A stretch of DNA of 64,000 bases from Streblospio benedicti (lineage: Eukaryota; Annelida; Polychaeta; Spionida; Spionidae), in assembly GCA_019095985.1 (NCBI GenBank), contig CM032659.1, forward strand, positions 798,331 to 862,330, in the 5' to 3' direction. How positions within the stretch are numbered: the stretch's first letter is position 1; the number at the start of each line of letters is the position of its first letter. Position numbers and translations under genes: made by a program. The notes beneath the pieces are model-generated. The model was not told the origin of the DNA, searched no databases, and saw only the letters and a program-made list of their open reading frames with translations. This document shows, in pieces, positions 33,261 to 44,862 of the stretch.

Positions 33261-36200
33261 TCATGTGCTCCTTGGATGCTTCTATTCTTGTTCTTCTTTT
33301 TTGTGCGTTTCTTGACGCCTCGTCTGACCATCGCAAATGTTCATACCCGATGTTTTTTTGTAGTTTTTTTTGTTTTGTTTTTTTTTAGTTTTTTAGTGTT
33401 TTGTTTTATTCTGTATGAATGAGTTCATGTGAGTTGAAATAAACTAAGCAATTTCTGAATCGGTTCCTGTAGGTGTTAAGAATTAATCTTATGTATCTAT
33501 TGCAGATGCCCGATCTAAGGTCTATTGTTCTAGGTGCATTACATCTAAAGGAAAGCGTGATTTTACTGTTCGAAAACGGTTTTAATGCCACGAATGATTC
33601 GGCTACAATATTCCGGACTGTCTGACACAGGCCAGTGAATAAACATGGTTTGTGTAATGTGCTCTCGCAATATCATCACCACGCGGCGTGATCAAAGGAG
33701 ATTCGCTTAGAACAATGCGTTTCATCTCGTATCAGTGTGTCGTGGATGCCACACGGGCAAACTATTTATTATCTCCAGGAATGGATTCAGAAGTTGTCTA
33801 GTTTATTTCAACTCACATGCTTTGTCAAGAATTTGTAAAGCTTTGTAAGTTAACTGCTTTCAATACATGAATCGAATTACCGACAACTGCATCTTGGGTT
33901 AGTCATGGGTTGTATCTGGTGCCAATTTCATTTTTGTTGATAGATGTAGTCCGCAAATCATTCAGCCCATCAAATTTTTGTTTTAAACATGAATAATAAA
34001 AACTACTGGGTACATCTTTTAGAGAGCAAACATTCCTTTTATTCTGTCATGTCACATTGTATCTAACCCTCACGCCGACCCCTGACTTTGTGTAACCACT
34101 ACTCAGGTCTACTGCAGACATTGCACAAAAAGTCCCATGTTATCTCCACAAGAGCACGGCCTTACACTAAACGGCTCCACGCGAGTCTGTATTGCGTGTG
34201 GTGTGTGTGGCGGCGTGCGGGGCGGTACACGCACTCTAGTGATGGCAGATGCTCCAAGTCAGGTATGTTCATTTTTGAATCCCTTGAACGCCTGCTGAGA
34301 TTCCCAATAGGCCATTCAAATGTGTTATAGAATAGTTTATTGAATCATTGAATCAAAAGCATTCGAAAATTTCCATACAACATAAACCCTCTAATCATAC
34401 AATCATGTTTGTTTTGTTTTTGTTTTGTTTTCTGAGACGCATAATAATTTGGAAGATTTTTTTTCTGTAAAGGGAAACCATTTAAAATTGCTTGTTGAAG
34501 CTGGATCCCGATAATGAGACCGCTGTCTAGACATGTCTCATTATTTGGGAATTTCACACTATACGTAGCAACACACAGTCTCAAAATTGCAGGTTGTAGT
34601 CCCAATGATATGGAATCTATTGCTGACAATATCGACACAGGGCGTTAATTGACAAGGTGCCTCCTCTCACAGAACCTGAGCCACTAATAACAACGCACTA
34701 TTCCTCATCATCTGTAAAATGCCATTTAAATCACCATCGCACCCCTCTTATCTGTCGTGGTTACATAATTCTTCTCCAAACAAGCCTCAAGCTCTGTCCC
34801 CTGCCTCGTCGTATCATTGATTTCCACCACAAACTACCAGTGTGGACCATCCCTCCCTTCGCCATCTCTAATTACTCCCATTTTCTACTCGCTGCTCCCG
34901 CAAATGGCGACTTTGACTCTCTCTTTCTTCCGGGTAGTTGCTGATCTGTGTGGTCACGTGAGCTGATATTTGGGCCAAGATTACAGCTTACGTGACAGAC
35001 CCGTGGTTTTCTAGAGAGAGGGGGGGGTAGTGAGGGGTGTTCTCAACATGCGTTCCTTTTACCAGCCTGGAAATGATGAAACAATGATGGCTGGCGTCCA
35101 GAAAATTGCAATGGGTCGGTTTCTAGATCGTGGGTAGTTCGTATGATATGGACATCCAGCCAGCGCTGTTGATACATAGAATATGTTCAAACAACCAGCG
35201 GGGCAAGTTACATTAAAGTAACACTCAGTACAGCGACATATCAGTCAGCAATGCAGTGGATATGTCAAGCTAAAATCAAGGTATACATAAAAAAAGGTTA
35301 GGCTACCAAATGGCTCACACTACCGGATACATGTTCAAATGACAGAATTGTCTCTGATCAAGAGCGGGTTGACGCCGGTTTGGCCCCGTGTGTCTACATC
35401 CGGGTCCCGCAGACTACATGGGTCTGTACTCGTCACGTGATGTGTGGGCGGACAGCAGTCAATATCACTGACATGGGATCATTGTTGCTGCATGGAGGGC
35501 TGGGTCTCATAGTTACTGCTGGGTTGGAGTCATAGTAGTACATGTGAGATGTAGTCATGTATTTAGATTTGGAGAAAAAAAGACTTTTAGGCCAATGATT
35601 ATACCAGAGTGCATCAAGACATCTATGTGTAATCAATATAATGAATTGGTTTATGGACATGTACAGTGGTAGCCACCAGGAGTGGGTAGGAGTCGGAGTG
35701 GAGAGAGAAAGTGGTTCAGATCTGAAACACATAAAATGTAATTGTAATATGATAGATGATCTTTAGTCGTGATCCAAGTATTTTTCTCCAACGACTTTAC
35801 ATTTTACACCAAATCATTGGCATAATCATTGGTCATCAATTGATATTTTATCCCATACTTGCATACACATGTATTAACACTTTGCCAATTTGCTGGAACC
35901 ACCTAAACCCATACAGTAGCAAACGTGCGTGTTATCTACTGCATTATAATCCATCTATATGCAATATACCAAATGAGAAGCCTTTGAACTAGCATGATTA
36001 TCTGGCCTCTTTGCATACATATTGGGGCCCGCATATTGGAGACCAAGCAGCCCTCTCACACCCACTTCTAATTATGGTCACTGTTTGTGGTCACTCGCTG
36101 GTCATCTGCTTGCTCACAGCCCTGTCAGGCGGATCATGGGATTAGTGGGATTAGAGTTCACAGGGTGTGATCTTGGATTAGGAGATCCATGTTTGGAGAG

Positions 36201-36309
36201 TGGGTCAGCATGGATAATCATTGCTAGCTGAAACAACTTGATGGTTGGCTGATTAAAGCATGTGACACCTGTAGTTTTTTTTTGTACAGTGGCGATAAGT
36301 AAAGACATG
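33261..36309. other. Intron; no supported gene
   Basis: T-rich tract at about 33355-33415. At 34242-34262 an ATG opens seven codons (MADAPSQ) ending in donor CAG|GTATGT inside a CpG-rich patch, a possible 5' exon of unknown use. The rest is AT-rich with no domain-bearing ORF. Confidence 0.4.
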
Positions 36310-36557
36310 CCCGACTGGACTTAAACCACATTACGCCAGAACTCTTGCTACCTTAAGCCTACTCACAACCTAGATTACTGCAGTCATCAAGTGGCCCATT
36401 GGACAAAGATTTTAAATCAAGAACCAAGTCGTACGATCGCTCTATAGCCTTTAAAATAGCAGCGCCTGAATTATGGAATTATCTTCCTCTGTCCATGTCC
36501 AATCCAAGATTCTTACGATTTTTAAATCTCACTCAATACAAGGCACCATTCGTTTGA
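36310..36557 (+). mobile_element. LINE relic: 3' end of a CR1/L2-type reverse transcriptase ORF
   Basis: From 36417 the plus strand reads SRTKSYDRSIAFKIAAPELW followed by NYLPLSMSNPRFLRFLNL and a stop at 36555-36557. This matches the well-known C-terminal tail of CR1/L2-like LINE polymerases (TKSYGDRAFSVAAPxLWNSLP). Just upstream, HNLDYCSH and HWTKI recall the 'LDYCN' and 'HWLPI' segments, but the spacing is far too short, so internal deletions have occurred. It is a dead 5'-truncated copy with no catalytic core present. Confidence 0.65.
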
Positions 36558-37432
36558 GAAAACCAAGAAGTGCACATAAAAGTATTTCGGAATTGGTGCT
36601 ACGATATATTGTAAATATTCACTGTAGTGTTGGGCTTGTGTAACACATTGTCTCCCCAGCATTCTCTTTCGTTTTCATTATTGACGACGTCAAAACGTCA
36701 TCCTCAAATACTCTATATTTGAAAATATTTAAACTTGTATAAATTAACTGTGCGAAGGTTTGAAGGTACTTATTCAAAACACACATCTTAATTTTTCAGT
36801 TGCATACTGCAACATTTTCACATAATCCTATGACATTTTTTATCACATATAATAATTTCGAATACATATTTGACTTCAAATTGTTTTCTCTATCAAATTA
36901 TCATATTTCTTAAGATTATTGATGTATACTTCGTGTAAAACAAATTTTCAATTTTATACACAACGCCCTCATCAATAAACCAGCGTACAAGGCAGTAAAT
37001 AACTGTCACCTAGAAGTGTTATGTATAATTTTGTTAAGCAGTGTTTGATTGCAAGCGTAAAGAATAATAATCGCATATATACATTTGTAATACCGTTTAA
37101 CTCACCTCTTTGATGAGTGAAACTAAATCAAATTAATAATGTTAAGGTACGCATATTATAGTATATTCCAATTGGTATGATACTATTAACTTGCTCATAT
37201 TGACAAACTCCTAGTTACAATTGAACCTTGGTTATATGCCACAAACCTTAAGCACATATCCTTCCAATATAATTAAGTTCACAGATTTATTTTGAAAAGA
37301 GATTGTAACACGCCGCGTACGTGCACTGTGAAGGAGATTCCCATAGTGTTGACGACCACCACAACAAATGTAAATAATTGTAAATGTCTGGTTTATGGTC
37401 TTCTTCCCCGAAGGATCAGACGACCCTACATC
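36558..37432. other. Intron; very AT-rich, no gene seen
   Basis: Unusually AT-rich sequence without ORFs of note. It lies between the LINE relic and the second copy of the dispersed repeat. Confidence 0.5.
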
Positions 37433-37585
37433 TACACCAGGTCATTGGCAGCATCCTTGTCACACTATGACTTTCTCAACTCCCTGGGGAGCATACAGCA
37501 CATCTTTTGGCGACCGTCGTACAGACGTGCTAATCACTCACATTAGCGTTCACTCGCCTGACCTGTACCTATTTAGCGTGTAGGT
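37433..37585 (+). repeat. Dispersed repeat, copy 2 (pair with 9752-9876)
   Basis: It shares ctacaccaggtcattgg, GCTAATCACTCACATTAGCG and CACTCGCCTGACCTGTACCT with copy 1 in the same order. It holds an extra segment around 37506-37528 (TTGGCGACCGTCGTACAGAC). No ORF. Family not recognised. Confidence 0.6.
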
Positions 37586-37697
37586 ACAACCTATCTCTTG
37601 CACTTGTTCATGCACTACTTGACCCCGATTCGGAAAGTGGGTCAGCCCCGATTAAAAGTACTAACGGGAGTCGCACGTGACCTAACAGAGTCATTCA

Positions 37698-37826
37698 GGA
37701 ATCTTTGGGGGGGGGGGCGTGATCAAATAATGGCATGGGTTTAATTCACTAACAAGTTCGCGGACATGGCAAACCCCGAATCCACAATAATTTTGCTGTG
37801 TGAAATAGCTGTCCCCTGGATCTGCC
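37698..37826. mobile_element. GGCAGATCC-family MITE, right end intact
   Basis: The right end CCTGGATCTGCC|TATG is intact. The left end is degraded (aggaatctttgggggg). Interior words GGCATGGGTTTAATTCAC and GTTCGCGGACATGGCA resemble the 'catgggtttcg' part of other copies. No coding capacity. Confidence 0.5.
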
Positions 37827-39951
37827 TATGCATTGGATGTCTGACTGTCGGTGTTCATGGGCGTGACTATCAGACTGGGGCCTCAAATTGTGTGACACTG
37901 ACTTACGAATCATGAGCGTATTTTGGAATTGCTCACCCTACAATGTACATATATATAATATTGTCTCTAACGGTGAGATTTTACTCTACATTATATTGTC
38001 CGTTGCAAAGCACACTCTCTGAGCACCTATTTTCTGCTCAAATATACATATCCCACAACTAAGTAAGGTCGGGACTTGCGAGGAAAGAACGTCTGCATAG
38101 CTTCTGGATTTGAATATTAATTCCACACTCCCCGCGGCCTTGTCACGCTTGTGGGGAGATAAATCCGATTCGCCAGTTGGTTCTCTTTGGGGGACTCCAC
38201 AAGTGCTGCCAATGTGCAACATGTCCACACAGAATACGCAGCTCTCTTGTAGAATAGCATTGGGTTCATTATTATTCAGGAGAACACAGCATTTATAATA
38301 GTCAGACAATCCCAGTAGTATTAGCATTAATAATGGCACATTTACCACATACACCATCATGTTATGAACTTTTACACACATAAAAGCTTACTCTTTATCT
38401 GAATTAGATTTTTCATCTTAAAACAAATATGTGTTTTCTTCTACATTGAGAACGAAGCATGATCAACTGGAAAGCAATAGAAAACAAACGAATCGGGCTA
38501 AATGGGGCGATCCATCCCACTTTGTCACTTAGTGCTCGCGTTGGCGACACTGGGAGATTTATGACTCTGGTGCGGATTACCCCGTATTAGGGGACAGTGG
38601 GGGTTTTAGGGCGGCAGGTGGAGGCAAAGGCCAGGGGCAGGACCAGAATTGTCAAACGTGTACTTGAGAGACACTTGTACTGGACTTTTTGAGGTGAAAG
38701 ATGAAATTATTTATTGGCCGGGTGCAATGATGACAGGATGGACGGAATCTTTGACCTACATGATAACAGAATCGGGGGTAGGCTGCGGGAATCCAGTTTT
38801 TGCTGAAGATGTGGATGTTTGAATATATTGTGATTTGTAAGAGACTGTTCTGATAAAAAGATAAAATTACTTTTTGGCGAAAAGCAATGATACCGTGATG
38901 GAAATAATCAGTTGTCTTTCAGAACAAAAGTATCAGTGGTGTAATGGCTTTGTGGCAATGGTAATGATACTGTAAATGGGGAAAGATGGTTCTAATTGAG
39001 TGTTAAAACAGAAAATAATCACAAACACCAGATTCAAGCAAATTACAGAGTATGGCGTAAGTATACAGGAAACGCACGTACAATTCATTACATTTAACAA
39101 GGGACATAAAAAACAAAAAAACAAACAAAAAAACAAAAAAACTAACAAACAAACAAAAACAACAACAACAACAGCAGCAGCAACACCAACAACAACAACA
39201 ACACACATGTAGTCGGGCAGAAGTAACATGTAGAATGGAAAGGCAGTGTCAAACCAAAGTACAATGCACCACGATTACCACCAGTCCATGCCTCAAGTCA
39301 TGTGACCATAGAACACCGCGCAGATCTCCAGTTTTTACCATTGAGAACAGAATTTGTTCCATTGAGCGGCGGCGGTGACGTGACACGGACAATGATTTGT
39401 TGTCGTTGCCATAGTAACCTTTTTCTCTCATCATCTTCGTTCATAAGTAAATGCAACCTGTTGTGAAATGACGAGTTGTAGCATCCTTCATGCCATTTAT
39501 CATCGGGTCTTACTTCATTCTGGATGATGGCGCAAATTTGGTGTCATTTCAAAAGAGGCAAAATAAAGCGGATGTGAGTGCGTTGTGGTGAAATCTTATA
39601 TCGAACCTATTTCGCAGTTCTTACAAAACTATGCAAAACTATGCATAGAATAGCAGCAAAATTTGGAAATACAGTATGAGCAAATAAAGCATTGTGAGAG
39701 TTTACAATATTACCAATGATTCTTACCTATCCCCCTGCAGAGCCCTGTTGTCCAGGGTGACCTTACCTAATCCCCTTCGATTGGGTGGATTCTAAACGTG
39801 AGTCCACCCTTAAAAGTGTGTTGTCTCATGTCCACCAAATGTAGTCAGAGGTCGATTGAGATATGTTGACCGGCCCTGACCTAAGGAGGTCAGTGGTGCG
39901 GGGCTAATAGCTGCTGTTGATTGATGGCAAAAATGTCCTATTGTTGGCGTA
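37827..39951. other. Intron; no gene seen
   Basis: A 131-codon minus-strand ORF at 37986-38381 has no recognisable domain and no splice context, so it is not called. GC-richer sequence at about 38125-38200 and 38520-38650 may be regulatory. A low-complexity A/CAA tract occupies 39107-39206. Confidence 0.4.
39107..39206. repeat. A-rich / (CAA)n low-complexity tract
   Basis: Runs of AAAC and AACA grade into (CAA)n, (CAG)n and again (CAA)n units over 100 bp. ORFs crossing it on either strand are artefacts of the repeat. Confidence 0.9.
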
Positions 39952-40108
39952 GGCAGATCCAGGGGAAGCAGGGGCCGCACCCCTTCCCATCAAAATACTT
40001 AATATTTTCATATGTGTTTTTTTTACATGTCCACCATCGATCGCGCGTACGAAACCCATGAAATCCTGTAAGTGCGCCTCCCCCCTTTCCTAAAAACCTG
40101 GATGTGCC
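39952..40108 (-). mobile_element. GGCAGATCC-family MITE, longest copy
   Basis: The left end GGCAGATCCAGGGG and the diverged right end CCTGGATGTGCC are inverted repeats. Its interior is the reference for the family: GGATTTCATGGGTTTCGTAC on the minus strand, shared with copies at 3741, 6561 and 37698. It lies 60 bp upstream of the recursive-splice-like site at 40195. Non-coding. Confidence 0.65.
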
Positions 40109-40166
40109 ATTGGTTGAAGCGGTTTCTCATATGGATCCATAACGTCACAGATCACAGATTATTACG

Positions 40167-40201
40167 CTAACTAACGTGTTTATTTTCTGTTTCAGGTGAG
40201 T
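40167..40201 (+). promoter_or_regulatory. Recursive-splice-like site (abutting acceptor and donor)
   Basis: GCTAACTAAC (a near-ideal branch point, 40167-40176) is followed by the pyrimidine tract TATTTTCTGTTTCAG and immediately by GTGAGT, so an acceptor ending at 40195 abuts a donor at 40196. This CAG|GTRAGT juxtaposition is the known hallmark of recursive splice sites, used in very long animal introns to remove the intron in steps. It lies about 17.7 kb into the 41.4-kb intron on the same strand. A donor-like AAG|GTAACG 34 nt downstream (40229/40230) could define the cryptic exon often seen at such sites. Confidence 0.6.
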
Positions 40202-42472
40202 TTCCATGCAGTAACGTTTCACAACGAAGGTAACGTACATGTACGATAAAATAACCTCATTATCCACTATCTTTTTCTACCGTGACTTTGAATCTATGTG
40301 AGCGAGAGGGTGTGAGAATTCGTACATTGTTCTTCAGCTGTGTTTAAAACTATAGTCTAAGACAGGCCCACCCCTGTTTAATGTAATGTTTCCTTGAATA
40401 CTTTTGAATGGCTAGTGCTAAAAGTTCATTTTAAAATTGTGTGTTTTATTGTTTATTTAATTTGTCTGTAGTTAAGTTATGCATATATATCATGGTTTCT
40501 TCAAGTCAAGTTTAGCAAAATAAGCATGAAAACGTTATGTTAATATTTTCAATTCTAAAAACGAAGCAGACATTTACGGAGTGTGATAATCACTGGTGCA
40601 AATAGTGTGGGGTGAAGATTAAGCAAATCTATATCGAGTCTATGTAAGGCACTATATATAGGACAACCCCCAAAGCCTAGTGGACTGTTGGTTTCGTTCG
40701 TTTTGTACATGTCGCGATAGCATGCAACTATAGTGTTTACTTCAACGTAGTGGGTTAATTAAATTAAAGAAAACACCAGGTTGACTCCCATGCAGTTTAA
40801 ACCTTAATTTGGATCAACAAAATAAACATTGCATAGATACTGTGACCACGTACATGCCTTCAGGCCTCCGCCTGAGACCCGTCTCCTCCACTGTCCCCTG
40901 TTTGTCCCAAAATAGCCGACGTTTCGTTCCCGTGGTAATTGGGCGATCAGTCTTGCTGCAAGGCGCAGAGGGTGACAGGCTGAAGCCCCGGTCACACAGT
41001 CTGTGTGAGTAGACCTACGTTACAGGATCCTGAGATGGAAAATCAAGCCTGTCTGGCAGACATCCTATGGGTCTCGTGTGTTTCGTAGATTCTATAGAAT
41101 GTTTCAATATCTGTATCATCATGCGCATGTGCACTACATAATATGCCCATATAATATATTTGAAACGTAGTCAACATGTCGACGCTGTATTTTCGCGGAA
41201 TTTATATAAGCCACCTGTGTATGAGGCATATATAACATTTGTTTTTACATAAAATCTATATGGTTTAAGGTTGATATTTCAGAGAAACCCCATATGTGGC
41301 AGACATGAGCCATTCTTTTCAAGTCCTCAGGTGTGAAAATGGGAGAGAAAGATAATATTTTACTTACTATATGTTAACCTGAAAGTCCTCATAGTTCTCT
41401 GATCCTGCATATGTACTCAGTCTGCTTCTCAGAATTCTAACTGGCGTGTTGGAGATGAGATTGTTGTGAGCATTATTTTTTTTTCACAGTAAGATCTATG
41501 TATGTCCGTGTGACATAGGACAGCACATACAATGTCATACACGCACACGTACATTTGTATATATTTTTACGTCAATTGCTTTCTGATTGCAAATGCAGCT
41601 CAACAATATGCCAATTAACCGACCTGGCTTTGCGGAGCGGTGACAATTTTCGTTTAGCACTCCCAAAAGTGGATACAATTTGCGTAAAAAGTACCAAGTC
41701 TGATTGCTGTGTGTGACATGCAATGAACAAGAACACTCCAACTTGTTTTGATTACTCGATTCGCAAATTTGGTGACATTTATAGCTGAAGAAAGTTGAAA
41801 ACTCTGGGTTTTTTTTCGAGCAGCCACTTCGTTTGGGGCAAATCCACGAGGGTGACTTTGCATGACCAGCAGCACTATCCCGGGCTGAAATCCCGCCATA
41901 AATAACAGATGCACTACACCAACATATTCGACTTCCACTTACAGGACCATTTGACGCTAGCTTTAGATGCTAAAAACGTGCGCAAAAAGTGAACAAGTGG
42001 CCAGTATTACAGCGTTTCTTACACTGGCAATCACTACCTCTTCACAGCAAATTTCGTTTTGCTGTTAGTACAAGAAAAATGAAAAATAAGTCACAAGAAT
42101 CCTTAATGATGGCATGAGAAGAACAATTTGATTTGCGTAGTTTGCTTTTACTAAAAATGTGCTCGCATGTGAGATATTTTTGTGAACGTATTGCGGAGTA
42201 TAAATTGTCCGCCAAGTCGCTTTTTTATCATGGTTTAATCCCCTTAAATATGTGCAGTACTCAGCAGTTTGCTTACGCTTTACAAATCCGGGTACTACAT
42301 TAACAAGCTTGCATTCGGTTAATACTATTTTTACATATATTTATGAAAAAACACCGCGAGAAACAAACAACTGTGATAGCTAATTTACAAAACAATATTT
42401 TACATTTAAAAGCGAAAACGTATTTTAAGGGATCTTATTTTTGCATTTTAAACATTTTCATCTTCTCTATAG
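40202..42472. other. Upstream flank of the nested gene; no coding exon seen
   Basis: A possible non-coding 5' exon lies at about 40914-41004, where CpG-rich sequence runs between AAAATAG and CTGT|GTGAGT. It is weak and contains stops in all frames, so it could only be untranslated. No clear TATA box precedes 42473. The promoter of the nested gene is therefore not located. Confidence 0.35.
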
Positions 42473-42508
42473 AGAGTATTTTACATGACGTAAAGCCTGA
42501 TTTACATT
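42473..42508 (+). other. 5'UTR end of the nested gene, with candidate acceptor
   Basis: The tract ATTTTCATCTTCTCTATAG ends at 42472 and is a good acceptor, so an upstream untranslated exon is likely. An in-frame TAA at 42491-42493 before the double ATG (42509, 42512) supports this as the start of translation. Confidence 0.5.
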
Positions 42509-42986
42509 ATGATGGGGTCAGTGGAAGACCAGCAATCTCCTACCAAGCAGCATGAGGGAGACGTAGACTGTGTGGCCGGCAAAGCTGGCTCAAGGACCGA
42601 CCGTGGGAAGGACCCTGCTGATATGGAACAATCACAACCGCGTTCGAATCCTGGAGTTAGCAATGGCATTGAAGAGACCAATGACAGCAGTGTCGATGCC
42701 ACAGGAGTTTCTGCCACACACCACGGTGACACAACCTCCCGGCCAAAGTGTGATGAGAACATGGTAGCGTTTGATGACACTGGGATTGCAGCACACGTTG
42801 AAACAGTGACCAGCGTGGAGTCTGTTGTTGATTCTCAGCCTGCTGCTCAGTGTGGTCAGGTGACAGGTTCACGCGTCCCACCCAGCGGGGGTCCCACGCG
42901 ACAACAGGTGGTGGATCAGATGAGAAAGATCAGGCGGCAGATTGATCAACTTTTTGATGAGGAAGAGCGACTCACCACGACAATTG
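42509..42986 (+). CDS. Nested giant gene, first coding exon
   Basis: The exon starts with two tandem ATGs after an in-frame stop and ends at donor ATTG|GTAGGT in phase 1. The first 130 residues are polar, Ser/Asp/Gln-rich and probably disordered (MMGSVEDQQSPTKQHEG...). The last 25 residues, from about 42908, turn into a charged amphipathic helix (MRKIRRQIDQLFDEEERL). This is the first half of a two-helix hairpin that the next exon completes, and it resembles the repeated modules of the large exon. The gene lies wholly inside a 41.4-kb intron of the sickle tail homologue on the same strand. No known family was recognised, so no function is proposed. The promoter is not identified. Confidence 0.75.
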
Positions 42987-43622
42987 GTAGGTACTTTATT
43001 GTTTATGTCATGGTGTTTTAGGTTTCTTCATTGTGTTCATGTGGTATATGTTTGTACTGTTTTGTACACCCGGTAAAACTAGTTCACCTAGTTCTTTAGC
43101 CCCATTGATAAATCAATGTCACAGTGCTGAGGTGGCTTTGTAGTCCCCACTCCTACACTCACACATCCTCAAGACACAGACCTAGACCATGTATTCTTCC
43201 CGTAGAGGACCTCGATATACACAATTAGTTACGAACACAATCTTTAACATACCTAAACTGTTTACTTCTGAAGTTGAAAGTTTGCAAAAATCTACTAATC
43301 TATTAAAAACACGCCCATAAAATATTTGATTTTCAGAATCAAACTAAGAAATAAATATCTAGAATGAAACAATACACTGCACTACATTTCCGATATCAAT
43401 CAATTGATCGATTTCTTGTGCCTCTTATCCAATCACTCATCCAATCACTCAATCAATTTTAGACACATTGCACGTTCATCTTATCTTTATTGCTTGACAG
43501 CATTTTAGGTTGGATATTCATGTTTTAAGTTTTCAAAACACACACAATATTACATGAACATCTTTATGACAAATACACATGATGGAATAACCATACACTA
43601 CATAGAAGTTCATTTTTTGCAG

Positions 43623-44223
43623 ATCTATTTGACGAGAAAAATGATCTTGGCAGGAACACATTTCTAGCCCATCACTACCTGGAACTGACCGAGCAGCGAA
43701 GTGAATTCTTCCAACAGAGAAGTGAGCTGGAGAAGAAATTTACTGCCCTGAAAGGAATCCTGGGTACCTATCCTAACAATGGCGATGCAGAATCTAATGC
43801 TCGGCCGTTGTCCAATGGCACTTCATCCAGGCGATGTCCACCTTCACATACTACTTCAAATAGGGAAATTAACCATCGTCCACAGGCTAGTGCTACTGCT
43901 ACTAGGGAAAGCATGCCTCTATCAAGGGCTAATACTACTTCAAGCGAAAATATGCCCCCTCCAATGGCCCATACTTCCCAGGCTATGGACAGCCCCCCTC
44001 TTTCACCGGCACGGATCGCTTCAAGAAGACAAAGCGATGAGTTCAGTGGTATGCAGGAACTTTACGGTGGCGTGACTCCTAAAAAGCTGCAGTTTGACGT
44101 TGATGGGAGCGGTCAGCCAGTGGTCAATGAGGAGAGCCGGCCGTCACCCAAGTCATACAGCGTCCGCGGCCCCCTACCGCTCTGGCCAAACTTAAGGCCT
44201 TAAAGGAGGAGAACCTTTTTAAG
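43623..44223 (+). CDS. Nested giant gene, second coding exon
   Basis: Acceptor CATTTTTTGCAG ends at 43622 and donor TTTAAG|GTGAGC begins at 44224. The exon enters in phase 1 and reads DLFDEKNDLGRN, then a helix (HYLELTEQRSEFFQQRSELE) that pairs with the end of the first exon. A Ser/Pro/Thr-rich linker follows. That frame stops at 44202, but a neighbouring frame stays open to the donor as RPPTALAKLKALKEENLFK, again a helical, protein-like segment. So the frame changes at about 44160-44175, beside a run of five C. An assembly indel is the simplest explanation; a true frameshift or an unseen alternative splice is possible. Confidence 0.65.
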
Positions 44224-44862
44224 GTGAGCTTACACATACAGTAATATTCTGTTACTCAGGAATATGTTTAATGTGATCTTGCACAAAAATTTACACTATG
44301 AAAGCTTTCATAGATAAGAAACAATGATGGAGGCAAAGTAGGATCTACACTAGAGAGGCGGCGCCATTTGTGTAAAGAAACTTATACTACTATCTTAGTT
44401 GATGTAACGTAGAAATTAATTCATGATAGATTCTACTGATTATTGAAATAATTATCGAGTTATTAATAGCCAGCCAAAATAATTTGATGACATGTGAACC
44501 GCGTAGCTGTCAACCCCATTCTCATTTCAGACGATAATTATGCTTTTTTCGCATCCATGTTTTTTCTCGTTTTAATGACGTTCAGAAAAGCATGTTGTGC
44601 ATTGTTATACATAGCGCGTATGAAAGTATATGGTGTCAGTCATCGTTTGTCACACACAGTACATTATAAGAAATAGCATGGCGGGAGGGGGTGGCGCTTT
44701 CAAAGAAATGAACACAGAGTGCCTGAAAATCACACCAAACAGATTTCAATAGGTCTTAATATATAGTAGCACCCGTAGTGTTGTAACTATCCCTTGTGCA
44801 TTGCTGAGTGCCCTCAGACTGTTTTTTAAAGTGATCATTGTTATCTTTTTGTTCTTTCACAG

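Noticed and set aside
34242-34262. MADAPSQ, resembling the human SRCIN1 start MGNAPSQ
   Set aside because: Seven residues only, located downstream of the exon it should precede, and in the wrong splice phase for the exon at 63846.
37986-38381. 131-codon minus-strand ORF
   Set aside because: No recognisable domain, no splice sites, amino-acid make-up unremarkable; likely chance.
39000-39229. Cysteine-, valine- and lysine-rich ORFs on both strands
   Set aside because: Artefacts of the A-rich/(CAA)n tract.
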